From: Adenanthera pavonina
Taxonomy: Eukaryota; Streptophyta; Magnoliopsida; Fabales; Fabaceae
Reading direction: 5' to 3'
DNA length: 64,000 bases
Assembly (NCBI GenBank): GCA_026686845.1
Contig: JAIVEN010000014.1
Coordinates: 31,208,001-31,272,000 of the forward strand
Shown here one piece after another: positions 48,945-62,945 of this stretch. The notes under the pieces were generated by a model, which did no database searches, was not told where the DNA came from, and saw only the letters and a program-made list of their open reading frames with translations. Made by a program: the position numbers and the translations under genes. Every line of letters begins with the position of its first letter. The first letter of the stretch is position 1.

Positions 48945-51900
48945 CATTATACTAAAAAAAGGGAATAGTTGGTATTTATTTTTTACCTTTATCTTTATTT
49001 AAAAAATGCCAACTATTTCAGCATTGATAAAAAGGGGGTTTCCAAAAATACCAACTAAAGGGGGTATACTTTAGTTGGCATTTGTGGTACAGATACCAAC
49101 TTTTCTTTTTTTCTTTTTAAAAAAAAGGCTTTTGTTGGCATTGTCACAAACGCCAACTTTTCCTTTTTTTTTTTTTTAAAAAAAGGCTTTTGTTGACATT
49201 TATTTAAATAAATTCCAACAAAAGCCAATATATTTTTAATTATATTTATATAAAATTCTATTGAAATCATTCACCAAAAAGAAATATATTACATTAAAAA
49301 TTATACATTATGTCAATACAATTACAATTCAATTAACAAAAAAATTTACAATTCAATTTCTAGCATATCAATACTAATTCTTAATAAAAAAGTTCCTACT
49401 TGTATAGTAATAGATCATTCAAACAAATGAAACTAATTTAAAGAAGAAAAGGTAAAGTGAATGAGCAAAATTATTATGAGCAATGTTAGGCACCAGAGGA
49501 TCATCTGGGTTAGGATCAGTCAGCAGTGAGCATATGGATAGTAGGACCTACAAAATATCATCATGTCAGTTGTCTAGCATAGCAAAAATTTTAGAATTGA
49601 TTGTATCCACTAACTATAAGCATTTCAGACATCTTTGCTCTAAGCATAGCATTTATTTAAGATTGTGAGTACATGTACAATACTAACAAGTGGCCAGTGT
49701 CGTGACATCACTTATAATTTTCAGAATTGATTGTATCCACTTATAGAATCAACCTTAGCCATAGAAGAAAAACTTTACAGATTAGATGAATTTACTATAA
49801 AAAATCACAAAGTAAAAATCCAAAGCTATGGAAAAAAAATCACAAAGTATATAGCCTTACCTCTATTAGAGCTTTCACCAATGGTTAGAGGAGCACAGTG
49901 ACATGAATTTACTAAAGGATAGGAAGCATTTTCCTGAAAACAAAATTACCCATGCCCTTAATATCTTAATTACCATAGAACAAGAAACACAAATAACAAA
50001 CCCAAAGCTTTTAATCCATTCAACATGACCCCTTGAAAGTTATATAAGTGCTAGCAAAAGACAAAGACATATGACTAGGCATAATTAGAGCTTATATATG
50101 ATGATAAATTTACATATAATATATTTGTATATTTATAGTCGTAGAACAGGTCTTCTTCAAAATTCTTTAATAGTGATGAGATAGAGAATCGAGAGTTAAC
50201 AAATGAAGTGCTGAGGACAACATTTATTGACAAAAGCTCGACAATAGGGAACTCATCTTAACATTAATGCAAGGTGATATATTAAAGTACAATAGAAAAG
50301 TCTAGCTATGTAAAACTCAGGCAGCTCTACCACAAACAATAATTTTCTCTCTTTTTTATGTCTTTGCTGAGACATCATCCAATGTTCTTAGCTATGAAAG
50401 TAAGTCTAAAAGGATCATAATAAGTAGAAACAAACTTTTTATTATAATATTCCAATCTACATCTCCTTTAGACAAGAGTTGTGGGTTTTATGTTATAATA
50501 GACACCTTTCCCTAGATTGTTGAAGCACACTACATTATAGTCACTCAATAATATAGAAAGTTTATCATTAACTATTAGAAAAGAAGGCTTTTGTAGAATT
50601 ACACAAGTCAAGAAAATTTTTGAAAACTAACCATTTATGCTGAGAAATATTAGCATTGATCAACAATCAGATGCCATTGGTCAGGCTTATGAAGAATCAA
50701 ATACATTATGCGCACTTGATACAACAATTGATCATGAGGAAGAATTCAAATCCATAGGGACACAATTCATGCTCCACAAGTTAGCTTCAGTAAATCATGT
50801 AGATATTGACAAGAAACAGAAGAGAGAAAAACAAACATGAGAGAAAAGAAGCTCCAAATTTTAACATCATTCTCTCTATCTACAACAATATATATCTTCC
50901 TCAGACACCACAGGATTTCAACTTCTTAAATTCTTTAAATATATGTGATCAGAAAGAAAAAAAGAATGAAGAAAACATACCTATGGTTAAGAGATAAGGT
51001 TCAATAAATTAGAAGTTGACAAGTTTCAAAGCTCCTAGGCAATGCAGATAAACTTCTTCTAATTTGGAGCCTTCCCTCAAAATTTAAGGTTCCATCAATA
51101 CAGATTGTCATTTTCTCCAAAACCATTGCATTCTTTAGAATATATCCAGCCAACTCTAGTTCACATTCCAACCCTTAACACTCTGTAAGGAAGAACGTTT
51201 TAAAATGTAGCAAAAGACATTTAGGAACTGGCACTGGATGGGTCCATCTTGGCTCTGGTCCATTCTTATAGCAATAGAACTCCTGACAATAACATACTAA
51301 GGTCCCTAAAATCAATGCGAATAGCTTATAAAATATATTTCTTTTGTTTGTTTTCCCTTGCATTAGCTTTCATTAGAGTTTGAATTTCAAACCAAACCCT
51401 AGTGACAAGTACTTTCCTTTATTTAACAAGGTAATATATTCACTTCAAATTTTATATTCACATGTAAAGAGGGTTGATCACTTTTCACTTTTACATATGA
51501 TACAAACAAGACCTAAAAAAATATAGTCATAATAGTAGATTCTCCTATCAAAAGTAGATCCATCACTCACAAAATGATAAATCAAGACAAACATGCCCAA
51601 GAAGCAACTGATTATGTTGAAAAGTATAAAATAATCTACAAGTGTCTTGCCTAAGAGTTTCTTGTTAAAATCTTAGTATGTGTCTTTTGCCTTTAGAATT
51701 TTCTATACCGAGAAAAAATTTCTTTCCTAACCAAATAAACTAAAAAATTTTCATACTATAAATCGATTTTAGAGGGACAAACAAAGCATTCTAGCCTTAC
51801 AACACAAGTTAGGTATTGAAGATGATTCAATCATCTATACTTGAAAGGTAACAGAGAAAATGGTTGGGTAAGAACCTAAGGCATAAAACAACAAATATAT

Positions 51901-52652
51901 GGAGTTCCCATAGGAGAATTGAGGGGTTAGATTACCCAATACATGAGCAAAAGGAAGCAGATTGAGCAACTCACAAAAGATGAAAGAGAATGAAAGTTCC
52001 TAGCAATGGAAAGAAGGTGCTTGGCAGAGTAGAGAGCAAGCACAAGACAAAAGACCCATGAGCAAACTGAAGCTTTGATTTCACTGGCTAAGTAGGGAGT
52101 ATTGATGGAGTAGGTTAGGGTCCGACAACTGAGTGAACAATGGTGAGTCGGGAGTGATAGAGAGAGCAATGAAATGGAAAATGAACTTATTGTTGCCCTA
52201 AGGATTTGAGATAAACTAGGACTTGGAAAACATGGATCTAAACGGTGGCTAAGATGTCGATGATGGCTAGTTGAATGAAGGAGCAAGGAGAGGACCTTGG
52301 CTGTGCAATGGTGAAAAGGGTTCACGAACAAACTGGATAGCGAAAATATTAGGGCAGGGAAGCTAATAAAAGTCCTACAAAAATTTTTTAATTATTTTTT
52401 ATTCATACCCTTACATGGCGTTTCTTTATAAAACACTAAAAAAGATAAGGGCCTTTACATGACATTTTTTACATAAATGCCAACTTTAATTGTTTTAGTT
52501 AGCGTTTGTTTAACAAATACCAATAAAAGTCTCATGATTAGTTGGGGTTTGTTGAAACAAACACCAACTAATCTTCTAGCCCATATTTTAGTTGGCGTTG
52601 TTTTAAAAAAAGCCAACTATTTGGCATCAATACTTATCGAATGGCATACCTG
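48945..52652. mobile_element. Decayed CACTA element, same family as the outer CACTA, opposite orientation
   Basis: The left end CATTATACTAAAAAAAGGG differs from CACTACACCAAAAA mainly by C-to-T changes. The sequence inward (48962-49230) is the complement of the right end of the outer CACTA, including TTTAGTTGGCATTTGT and CCAACTATTTC. The right side (52410-52620) carries the same subterminal words and ends near CGAATGGCATACCTG, a degenerate TTGGTGTAGTG. No transposase is seen in the 3.7 kb. No target duplication is visible, which fits its decay. The 134-codon minus frame at 51927-52331 lies where the relatives have leader-like sequence, and I do not call it a gene. Confidence 0.7.
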
Positions 52653-52736
52653 TTATTCATAAAATACAATAAAATTCCCAAATGACCTTGTGCCTTGCTT
52701 AAACTTGTCAAAATACATATGGGTAACCACTGTTGT

Positions 52737-54673
52737 TGTAACACCTTACTATATCACACATTTTCCAAGTATCAAAGCATATTTAATGTTCAAATAACTC
52801 ATGTTAGAGGCTTGAATCATCACAGGAACCATATTGCTTAAAATAGAGAAGATAATGTTACTATTCATTTGGTTCCAAAGTTTTCCGAACGAAGTTTGAA
52901 AAATCATCATTAATTATAGAAAAATCATATCAATGTGATTCAAGCCTCTACATGAAGCCGAAAACATGCTCTACAAATAAAAATAGATCACATCAATGCA
53001 TTATGGCATTAATTTCACAAAATAGATCACATTAAATCGCATTCGAACATCAAAGTACCACATTGGTCATAAAAACTTTAGTAGCATAACGGCTTAAAAT
53101 GGACATCTCAGGAATTGAAACCCTCATATTATAGCTAAACCAATCAAAGAAAACACAATATATAGTGTGGTAGCTCAAATTCATCATAAAAATATCATAT
53201 ATACATAATGAAATCACATAAAGCAATAAATGGACTTTACTACCTCTTGAAGTACCACTTGATCTTTCACTTGAAACTAATGTTTCCACTTGCTTTTCTA
53301 AGCTTCCTCAAGTCCCTAGAAAATATTGAACAATGGCTCAAACCATTGATTTCATAGTATAATGCATATGGCTCAAATAAAACCCTTAATTGTCTAATTT
53401 GTCTCTTTTAGCCTATACCATGAAGCATATACTTGTTCCTAAGATTTTTGGCCATGAGGAATCCATTTTTGGCATCAAAACAATGAAATTCCCACTCTAA
53501 TATGACTTTCTATACTGACCAAAATTAGCTCCAAAGGAAAAGAAATTTGTTTTTCTCAAACTTGCTCAAATCATGCTATACTTGTTTCCTTTGGCAAAAT
53601 CTCATACATAATCATGATTTTATGATTCAAAAACACTTCCCCTCCCTTAAACCATGCTTGACCAAAGTAGAGAAAATTTCATTCCAACTATCCCAAACTA
53701 CTTAGAAACTATACTAGAAAGCATGGGAGATAGCTTACCTATTTTGCTCTTGATTTCCCTTCTTTATTTTTGTCCTTCTTGCTCCCGCACGTGTGCTTCT
53801 TCTCTTGCAATTTTTCAGACTCTTCTCCCTTCCTTTCTAAGTGCTTAAGTTGGTCAGGAGTGGAGGGAGTACTTAAAGACACACTAACCATGGTTAAATG
53901 CCAGGTTTAGTTACTTGTTCTACCTATAGTTAAGTTAATTAACCTTGGTTAATGAAAACTTAACCATTAAGCTTACTAATTCCCTCACGTGGCTGATTAG
54001 GTGGCATCCAAATAAGGGGTACATTTGTCCAAAACACTGCATAATTTTCCTAGTCCAGTAATGCCTAATGCCCTGTGTTGGTTATTTTATACTTGGACTG
54101 GTAAAGTTACTTTTTGCAGTATAAATTCACTTTATTAATACACAATTAAAATGAAGCTGTGTTTGGTATTACTTTATTATACTGTCTCTAAAAAGTTACT
54201 TTTGAAGTGTCCAACTACTTTTCCTTTTGACTTTTTAGCTTTTGCAGATCAAAAAAATAGTTTTATTGATATAAAGTTACGTTTTAACCTTCGGCATTGA
54301 TTATTTCTTCATCATTGAACATGAACCCTTAGTACCATATACCACTGGACTTCTCTTATTGAGAGCTTCTTTTTTACAGTAATTTTACATATTTACAAAA
54401 TTACCCCTAACCCGGAGCAAATTTAGAATTTTTAAAACTTTCGGGTCTTGGGTATAATTTTCCTCAAGAACTTTTGTACTATCATTCCACTTTTTTAAGC
54501 TTGGGGACATAGATGTCATTTTAATAATTCTTTAGGCGTAAAAACATAATTTTTCTTTTTTGATCCAACTGGGAAAAATGATCTCTTTGTCCTATTTAAT
54601 GTAAAATGGTGGTTGCATGTTTTTACAAAGTTCTTATGCATCTCTAGATATTTGGCTTTTCTAGGATGTTATA
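52737..54673 (+). mobile_element. Family Y LTR (copy Y1)
   Basis: Begins TGTAACACCTTACTATATCAC. The end at about 54673 reads GGATGTTATA where GGRTRTTACA is expected. It aligns in order with copy Y2 (60063-62615): GGCTTGAATCA, TACTATTCATTT, AAAATGGACATCTCAG, GGAATCCATTTTTGG, ATTAACCCTTAGT, CATATACCACTGGACTTCTC, ACAGTAATTTTACATATTTACAAAATT and GATGTCATTTT. Length about 1.94 kb. No matching flanks were found, and no internal retroelement region. Probably an LTR-retrotransposon solo LTR; superfamily uncertain. Confidence 0.7.
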
Positions 54674-57600
54674 GCCAAAGACTCCAAACTCATGAAAAAG
54701 GAATGGGGCGTATGCCCAAGAACACAAGATAACCACCAAGATTACAACTCTGCGATTCACTACAACTTGTCTATACATACTCTAACCTCAAACAACCTCG
54801 AAATCAAAATGATATGAGACTAACAACAAAGTCCGACTCTCAAAACAACCCAAGGAACGCATAGAGCATCATCACACATGGCATCCAATCATAAAACCAT
54901 ACTTGTCACCATAGCTTATATAGATGTACTTATGTTCTCAGATAACACAAACCATTTATGAGTACTTGAATATCCCATGCCCGTTTGAGGGGAAATCCAC
55001 TTTGTGTAACATCCTATCTTTTGTCACCTCCAGACTTGACCGAAAACTCCAAAATTCAACTAAACACAACCCAAACAACTTCTCACAACCTCAGAACAGT
55101 GGAAGCAAACTCAAAAATGCCAGAAAATGAGTTGGGACCGCGGTCGCTACAGTACCGCCGGGGCTCCAGCCTACCCTATTTCTCCATCACTTCTGTCCTT
55201 GCTGGCATTGCGGCCTAGACCCTGGAGCCTTGGCACCCCATACTGATATCCCATATTAGTAACTTCCATACTCCGGGGCGAACTTCTGACGGGCATAACT
55301 TAATGCTCCGATCTCCAATTGACTTGATTCTAACTCCTACAAGTTAATCTAGTCCCAAACTAACCATAGTCACCACTTTCACCTTAATCCAACTCTGTAT
55401 GGAGATTATGGACTCTTGACACCATTTTGGTCACTTTTTGACCAAAACTTACCACCAACCATCTCTAATTGCCACCAAAGGCAACTGGTCTCTCAAAGAC
55501 CATTCATACAGGTCTAAAACCCCTAAACTGACCTATCCAAAGAGGTTTCACCCCAAAGGAACCACTCCTCTGAGATTTGACCCCTTGGAACCCCTACCTG
55601 ACAAACAAGCTACAGGCCCTAAAACAGACCAATCAGGCCTAATACCAACTTCTAACAAACATAACGCATACACACAACATACATAACCATACATGCATCC
55701 ATAACAATACTTATCAATGTCATACATCTATTATAAACCATTCTATCCTACTTGGCACATGATACACTGTCCAATTTAGAAATTACTACATAGACTATTT
55801 CTACGCATGTAGCTACTCTCGCGTCTTCTCTGGACTAGTGCCAGAATCGTCACCTGAAAGGTTAGTTTATGGGAGAGGGGTGTGAGACAATGTCTTAGTA
55901 ACAGGGAACAACCATATACAATATATATATACTGATCCACATAGTTATGCAATGCAATGCAATGTTAATGAATGGTATGCATGTTCTCTCTCATTCACGA
56001 CTAGAACCACGAGCTGTCGTTATCACAAGACATTTCAATAGATGATTCCCTTCCAACAGTCAGTGAAGACTGATTCCGGGACATCACCAAGCTTACCTTA
56101 CTCTAATGCAACCTGGCCAATGTTATACGAGAGTTCAAACTGTGGCTCTCCTTCCTCCTTCCTCTGGACCATCACAAATTAATGGTGATTTAGGGAAGAT
56201 ACATCCATAAATCCACTACCACTTGGCTCTCCCAAGAAGAAGATTTACTGACAGGGATATTTCATCATATCATATTATCCTCTACCACCTGGCTCTCCCA
56301 TGGAGAGGATTTAGTGACAGGGATCTTTATCATATCATCATCTCATATCATATCATATCATATCATCATCACCTCATCATCAATCTCTCACTATGCAATC
56401 ATATGGTGATGATATCAATGCCATGCCAACATGCCTTTATACACATATATACATCATTATCATTACAAGCATCACATGGACATGCTAGCAAGATGGTATG
56501 GGGATGCTACACATCATACATACACTATATATACTATCATCACATATCATCTAGTCGTGCATATCACGATTTGTAAAAACCATACACATACACAATCAAT
56601 ATCGTGGTATGAAAAAGAACATGCATATACGTATATATATATCAACATATAATCACATAAAACAAACACCCAGTTACCTTAGGTTGTCAAAACCACACAC
56701 GTGAGTTTCACAAACTTCTTGAATGCCCAACACGCATGAACCCCTCTCGGTTAACCAAACAACATTCATAATAACACAATTCTTCCATTAACACAGTATA
56801 CCATTAAACCAAACATCACAATTCAACCACTTTAGGCCTAACCCAAGGTTTTAACACCCTTTTCATGCATTATTAAGCTCCTAGGAACCATTCAAACACC
56901 AAACAATCCCATACACTTCGGATTCCCAAGAGCCCTAACCGAAAACAACCTAGGGTTAAGCTCTAAACACATATAATCCCTTCAAAACTCACAGCCAAGC
57001 AACAAGAACACCACAACATGCTTCATGAATCTCATTTCATCTATTTCAATCGATGGATTTCATCCCATACCGGAAATCCAACCTTAAAATCGAAAATCCC
57101 AAATTCCAACTGAAGAAAATGGAGAGAGAGGAGTAGAGAACACTTACCAACTTGAATCCAAGCTCTTGAAGTCTGAAAATCACTCCCAAAAGCCAGAAAA
57201 CATGAACCCTAGCAGAGCTCCTTGTCGCTCCCTCCGTTTTCTTCCTTTCCGATTGTCCGAAATGGTCCAGATTTAAATAAAAATCTGGAATCTCACCCCA
57301 ACCTTAGCACATCTCACCGTGGCTCCACCGTGTTCAGCTGAAACAATGCCACTAGAATGGTTCTCGCCATGGCGGCTCTACTTCTCGCTACGGCGTGAAG
57401 CTCTTCCAGACTCCACTTGAGCCTTTCTTCGTCCTGTTTCCTCCGGTCCTAAACACAATGCCAAGAAAGATATCATGAGGGATGTTACACCTTGCTACTG
57501 TCTTACTAGAGCCAAACATCCTCTCCTAAACAGGAGGTATTCACGAGGGGTGAGACAAACATTTAAATAACTAGGGGTAACATATAAAATGAAAGATTTC

Positions 57601-58294
57601 CAATATAATAGATTACAAACAGAGTAACTTACTATAAGTCAAAATACTAGAAATTGATATATAACTACACATGCAATATACATTATGTAGATATTACACA
57701 CATGATATGCAAACACATCATTCATGGCAGGAACCATGAGCTTGTCACCAGCACAAGATGATCTTGATAAGCAGTCTCCTTCTAACAATTAGTAAAGATC
57801 GATTCTGGATAACTACTAAGCTCACTACCATTAGTCATAACCCGGTCAGATTTCATTCTACTAGCAAGTAGACCATGGTTTCCCTTCCCCTAGACCACTT
57901 GAATTGGTGGTGATTTAAGGAAGGTACATCCCCAATCCATTATTATCTAGCTCTTTAGCCAAAGGAAGAGGATTTAGTAGTACGGATATATATATCAACC
58001 TTACTACTTGGACATGAGGCTTTACGTGTTCCATGAGTGGATTGGTAAACCACATGGTATCATCATATCACAAGTCATCAACACCCAACCAACAATGTCC
58101 CAATATTCATAATGTGGTGATGATGCTCGAATGTTAAACTAGCATGCCATCATACAATACATATATGTTGATATCATCATCAACATCATTATCACTATCA
58201 TCATATTAGCATAACTCTATCATGTAAAATATTTCATGGGGATGCGTAATAGTATCAAGCATGTCACATTCATCTTGATCATATATATACATAG
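54674..58294 (+). mobile_element. Family X2 LTR (copy H), partial, split by copy E
   Basis: Sequence left of copy E (ATGAGTACTTGAATATCCCAT, to 55004) and right of it (CTTGCTACTGTCTTACTAGAGCC, from 57490) together follow copy F at 59303-59370 (ATGAGTACTCCGGTATCCCAT ... CTTGCTAGAGCTAGG). The right part continues in step with copy F through GAGGATTTAGT, ATATCAACCTTACTACTTGGACA and TTCCATGAGTGG. Its start is obscured by copy Y1 and its end by copy F, so neither terminus is visible. Confidence 0.6.
55005..57489 (+). mobile_element. Solo LTR, family X (copy E), nested in copy H
   Basis: Begins TGTAACATCCTATC and ends GAGGGATGTTACA, 2485 bp, aligned with copies A, B and C. Flanks CTTTG before and CCTTG after give a likely 5-bp target duplication with one change. 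It carries the same 66-bp internal duplication as copy C (56224 and 56290), so C and E are closest relatives among the copies here. No internal region. Confidence 0.85.
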
Positions 58295-59761
58295 TGTAAT
58301 ACCCTATAGACAAAAACCCAAAATCACTAACAATAACGCAAAGCAGCACCAAGGAGACAAAATAGAGGGTACCGCCAGAATGAGGCCCAGGGCACAGATA
58401 TGGGAGAATGTTCTAGATGAACAAGGGACAAAAACAAAATGGGGTGGTGCAGCGGCCTAACCACTGGCATGGCAGTGCTAAATACTAATACAATATCAAC
58501 AATTTGCTGATTTTCTCGATAAACTTCCAACACACATAACTTCTTACTTTGATCTTTGATTAACTTGATCCTAGTCCTGTAAGTCACTTTACTCCTACTT
58601 TATCTATAGATACTAGCCACATTACAAAATACCTTTATACGGAGATTTTGGATGTCCAAGACTGAATTGGTGAATTTTAGACCAAAACTTGGTAGGGCCT
58701 CTCCAATGCCAAACCATACCACTAGCACTAGAACTAGTACTTGACTTAGGTCCCAAATACCTCATCCTAAGGAAATCATTTTTTGTTGAATTTGACTGCC
58801 TTAACACCAGAATACCATAAATGGGTTATATACCTATTTTACCACAGCAACACCAAAATAGACATCCATACAAGACCTTAGATTAATAGGGCAACATATA
58901 AATTAAACAAACATATCCTAACCTAACTCGAAGTCTCCAATCATAACACACATAAATCACTTGCATTCATTAAAATACATACAGGCCACTAGTTGCCTAG
59001 GGGCCAAACTCACTATGACAATAAAGGGCCATAAACCCTGACTACAACAATACTTGTAAAAATGACAAGATGGTATAGACTACCAGCTCAAACATACACA
59101 CAACTATGCATTAACCCAACACACACCTCTGAACCTGAGGAAGTCTCATTCAACATTAAGCTCAAGTCACATAGGTAATAAACAAGGGACAAGAATGCAT
59201 AGATAGCCCCTAAGATATACATGCATAACAATTATATATGGCGTCAAGTAGTATCATACACTTGGCACAATACTAAATATAACATGTGCAACACATACCA
59301 ATATGAGTACTCCGGTATCCCATATGTCCCCAAGGAGACTTATTCTTCCCCGCTTCTCCTTGCTAGAGCTAGGTCCTATTCTTGTAAATGTTTTCCCTAC
59401 GAGGGTGAAACAAACATCCCAGTAACCAGGGTAACTTATAAAACAAAGAATTACATTAGCATAAATGATCACATACACAATAGTGCAATATAAAGCCAAT
59501 TACTGTCAGCTGGCTCTCTTGGCCAACAGAAGAGGATTTAGTGGCAGTGATAGATATACATATATCAACCTTACCACTTGGACACGAGGCCTCGCGTGTT
59601 CCACGAGTGGACCGGTATACCATGTGGTATCATATCTCAAGGTATCATCACCCAACCAAGAATGTTCCCATATGCAAAATATAGTGACAATGCCTAAATG
59701 CCATGTTAACATGTCATCATGCAGTACACATAACCCAATATCATCATCCATATCATTATCA
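58295..59761 (+). mobile_element. Family X2 LTR (copy F), 5' part, interrupted at 59762
   Basis: Begins TGTAATACCCTATAGAC, matching the start of copy D, and carries the same later blocks (TGGCTCTCTTGGCC, GGACCGGTATACCATGTGGTATCAT). It stops at 59761, where a TGTTAGGAA element starts. Similar sequence resumes at about 63914 (TATCATTATC at 59751 against TTATTATCAGTGTCATCATGTTAGCAT after 63935) and runs off the window. Confidence 0.65.
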
Positions 59762-60062
59762 TGTTAGGAATTTTGGTGTTTCCACAGTGGAATAACATCA
59801 CTGAAATCCCTTCCATGGATCCATCAATGTTGGTTAAATCAAGATATAGAGAAGAATTTTACCTTTGACGATGGTCTTTTCAGGTTCTTCCTCTACTGTT
59901 AGATCTTAGGAACTGTTATTTATGATCAGCACCCAATATTAGTATCCACACAAGTGGTCAATCCAACTCGAATGGCGTGCTAGCACCACTGTTCATGAAT
60001 GTGCGTGTGTTTGGGAGTGAAGACTTTCTTCTCTCTCTATGGGTGTCTGTACACTTTCTCTC

Positions 60063-62615
60063 CATAACACCCCTATTTAGGACTGTTTTCCCATGTATTA
60101 GAGCTCATTAGAGTCCAATTATACTTAATTAGAAACTTGAATCACATAAAATGTTATAATAAAATTTTCCAAATTTCAGGTACTATTCATTTATTCAAAT
60201 TTCTTTTCTCGACCAAAATTTAGAAAATCATAATTAATTCAATAAAAATCATATAAAAGTAATTAAAGTCTCTAAAGATATCTTGAAAGATTATCTACAT
60301 GGAAAAAATATCAAATAGAGCAATTACATGGCCAATTTGTACAGTAAATTTCGTGAATTTTAACTATTCATATGGTCTTTTTCTGAAAATCCAGTTTTCT
60401 AGGCTAAATTTGAAAATTCACTATAATTTGTACACTGAACCAAATTCAGTGCTCCTTAGACCATTTTAAAGACCTTTCTATCTAATTTCTAACCATATAT
60501 AACATTCATACTTTAAATCACAAAAATCCCAAACAGTAATGGTTTCACTCTATAGAGGTCAGAATGACCATTTGTATCATATTACTTTACCATACAAAAG
60601 CTATAAAATATTTACGTGGCCATATATCATCTTCATATCATACCATACTTTCACTAAGTCCAAATTCAACATAAAAATATGGAGAAACAGATTTAATATC
60701 ACATTTACAAATTTACACAAAAAGCTCTAAATTCATGGCCATTAAGAGCAATATCAAGTTAATGATCAATGCTTTCTCCTTTCCTTTCTCTTCCTTGGTG
60801 GTATTGCCATTGTTGTTGCCTAAGCATGGTTAATATGTAGGAGGGTGAGATTCAAAGAGTCTTAGTAGAAAAATCCCATGCATACCATCATATTATCACA
60901 TTGGGCATGAAAACATCAAGAAAACATTGTTCATCAAAAAGGCACATTGGAAACATATACTTTTTACAAAAATTTTGGCAGAGTCTTATTTTGTAAAATG
61001 GATATCCCGGGGCTCCAAATCCCTCATGCAACTCAGCCAACAACATAGAAACATCACAAATTAACATGTCATACATATGCCATAGTGTCAAGTATTAAAG
61101 AAACAATATGACAATGTGATGCTAGTAAAGGAAATTAACTACCTTTATGTGTCCCAAAGGTTCCCACACTTGGTACACCACTTCTTGGGCCTTCTAACAC
61201 TTCCTTGAACCTAGCCATAACATCATTTAATCAATTTAGCTACTGATTTCAAGAGATACACAATACATTGCTCACTAAATCCTAAATTTTTCACTTAACT
61301 TTCCTTTGTGTTTGTCTTGAATCCAACACTTGTACTTGACTAATTTGGACCCAAGGAATCCATTTTTGGGGTAAAAAAATTGAAATTATAACTCTAAAAA
61401 TAAATCTATTCTGGCAAAAAATCATAAAAATTGAAGGAAAATCGCTATACTCATTATACATCAAACTGATTCCATATTCATACTTTAATTGAGTATTTTA
61501 GCATTTCCCCTAAGTTTGATGGTTGGAAAACTCATTTTCTTGCTTAATCCTAATTTTTCCAAAACCCTAAGATAAGGAGGAAGGGAAATTAATCCATGGG
61601 TCATACTTTAAAGACCATAGATTGACAACTTGAAGTGATAGAAGTTAACTTACCAACTTGAGCTTTCAACTTCCACTTGAGTTCCCTCTTCTTCTTTCTC
61701 TCTTTCTCTCTTCTTTCTTGCATTTTTCCTCCTCTGTTTGCTGCTGGATATTTCATGTAGAATGGTTAAGAAAGAGGGTGATTAAGTGGCTAATTACATG
61801 TTTAATCATGGTTAAACACTTAACCCAACTAAAGTTACTTTTTGGCAAAAAATTATCAACTTCTTGGAGAAGTTTTCTCCAAAAAATTATTCTGTCCAAG
61901 CTACCCCAAAATCACGCCCAATGAGAGATCTTTAAGTGTACACTCTGCTCAATTTTTTCTAGTCCAGATATATCTTGAACCAGGTAATTTTTAACCGTAC
62001 CTATAAAACTGCTTTGTATATTAAATTAGCATTTTTGGGCTACAGGACTATTCCAATTTTATTTTTATATTTCTTTAACTATCCTGTCTCAAATGATATC
62101 TATGTATGGCCCATATCCTGTCTCGATTACCTTTTAATCATCGGTAGGACCCATAATCTACTTTATCGGTATTAAGTTACTTTTGGACACTCGGCACTGA
62201 TTATTTCCTTATCCTTAAACATTAACCCTTAGTGCCATATACCATTGGACTTCTCTCATCGAGGGCTTCATTTTAACTGTAATTTTACATATTTACAAAA
62301 TTGCCCCTGACTTGGGATTAAATTATAATTTTTGAAACTTTCGAGTCATTAGGTGTAATTTTTCCCAAGGGCATTTCTATTTCTTCTCCGTGTCATTTTT
62401 ATATATTTTGGGACATGGATGTCATTTTTATAATTCTTTAGCAGCGAAAAAATAATTTTCATATTTTTCCATCCAACTGGAAAAAATGACCTATCTACCC
62501 TATTTCACGTAAAACAGTGTCTGTTTGTTTTCACGAATTCCTTATTCATTTTACATTATCATTAATTTCTTACTCTTTCATTACTTAGTATCCAGTGAAA
62601 TTTTGGGATATTACA
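60063..62615 (+). mobile_element. Solo LTR, family Y (copy Y2), with perfect CTCTC target duplication
   Basis: Begins CATAACACC (TGTAACACC with two transitions) at 60063 and ends GGGATATTACA at 62615, 2553 bp. CTCTC is present on both sides (60058-60062 and 62616-62620). Removing it rejoins TACACTTTCTCTC to TTTAGGTGTACAATCG of the outer element. It aligns with Y1 and with the minus-strand copy at 3160-3720. No retroelement internal sequence. Confidence 0.8.
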
Positions 62616-62719
62616 CTCTCTTTAGGTGTACAATCGCTCTCTCTTTCTAGGGTGGGTGTAGACTCTTCTCTTAATTCTGTATTTGATAATCCTACACTCT
62701 ATCATTATATAAATAGGGT

Positions 62720-62945
62720 TTATTATGTGATTAATTTAAATCAAATATTTAAATTAAATCAAATGTTAATTAAATCGATTAGTTTAAATTTAAATCTATC
62801 TAATATATTAAATCTAAACTAACTATTTAATCGAAATCTAGAATCAAATTCAAATTATTAATTTAAATTTAAATCTATCACATAGAATTAAATTTAAAAC
62901 TAATTCATTTAAATTGATTAAATGATGTATATATTTCAAAATTTA
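62720..62945 (+). repeat. AATTTAAAT-rich low-complexity stretch
   Basis: Many overlapping words of the type TTTAAATTTAAATC, several self-complementary, in the distal part of the TGTTAGGAA element. No coding value; the short frame at 62595-62822 runs through it by chance. Confidence 0.6.

Noticed and set aside
51927..52331. 134-codon minus-strand ORF in the decayed CACTA
   Set aside because: Low-complexity composition, next to the subterminal repeats, in the same place as leader-like sequence of relatives.
56223..56576. 117-codon ORF rich in His, Ile and Tyr
   Set aside because: It is the ATCATC-rich simple-sequence part of LTR copy E read in frame.
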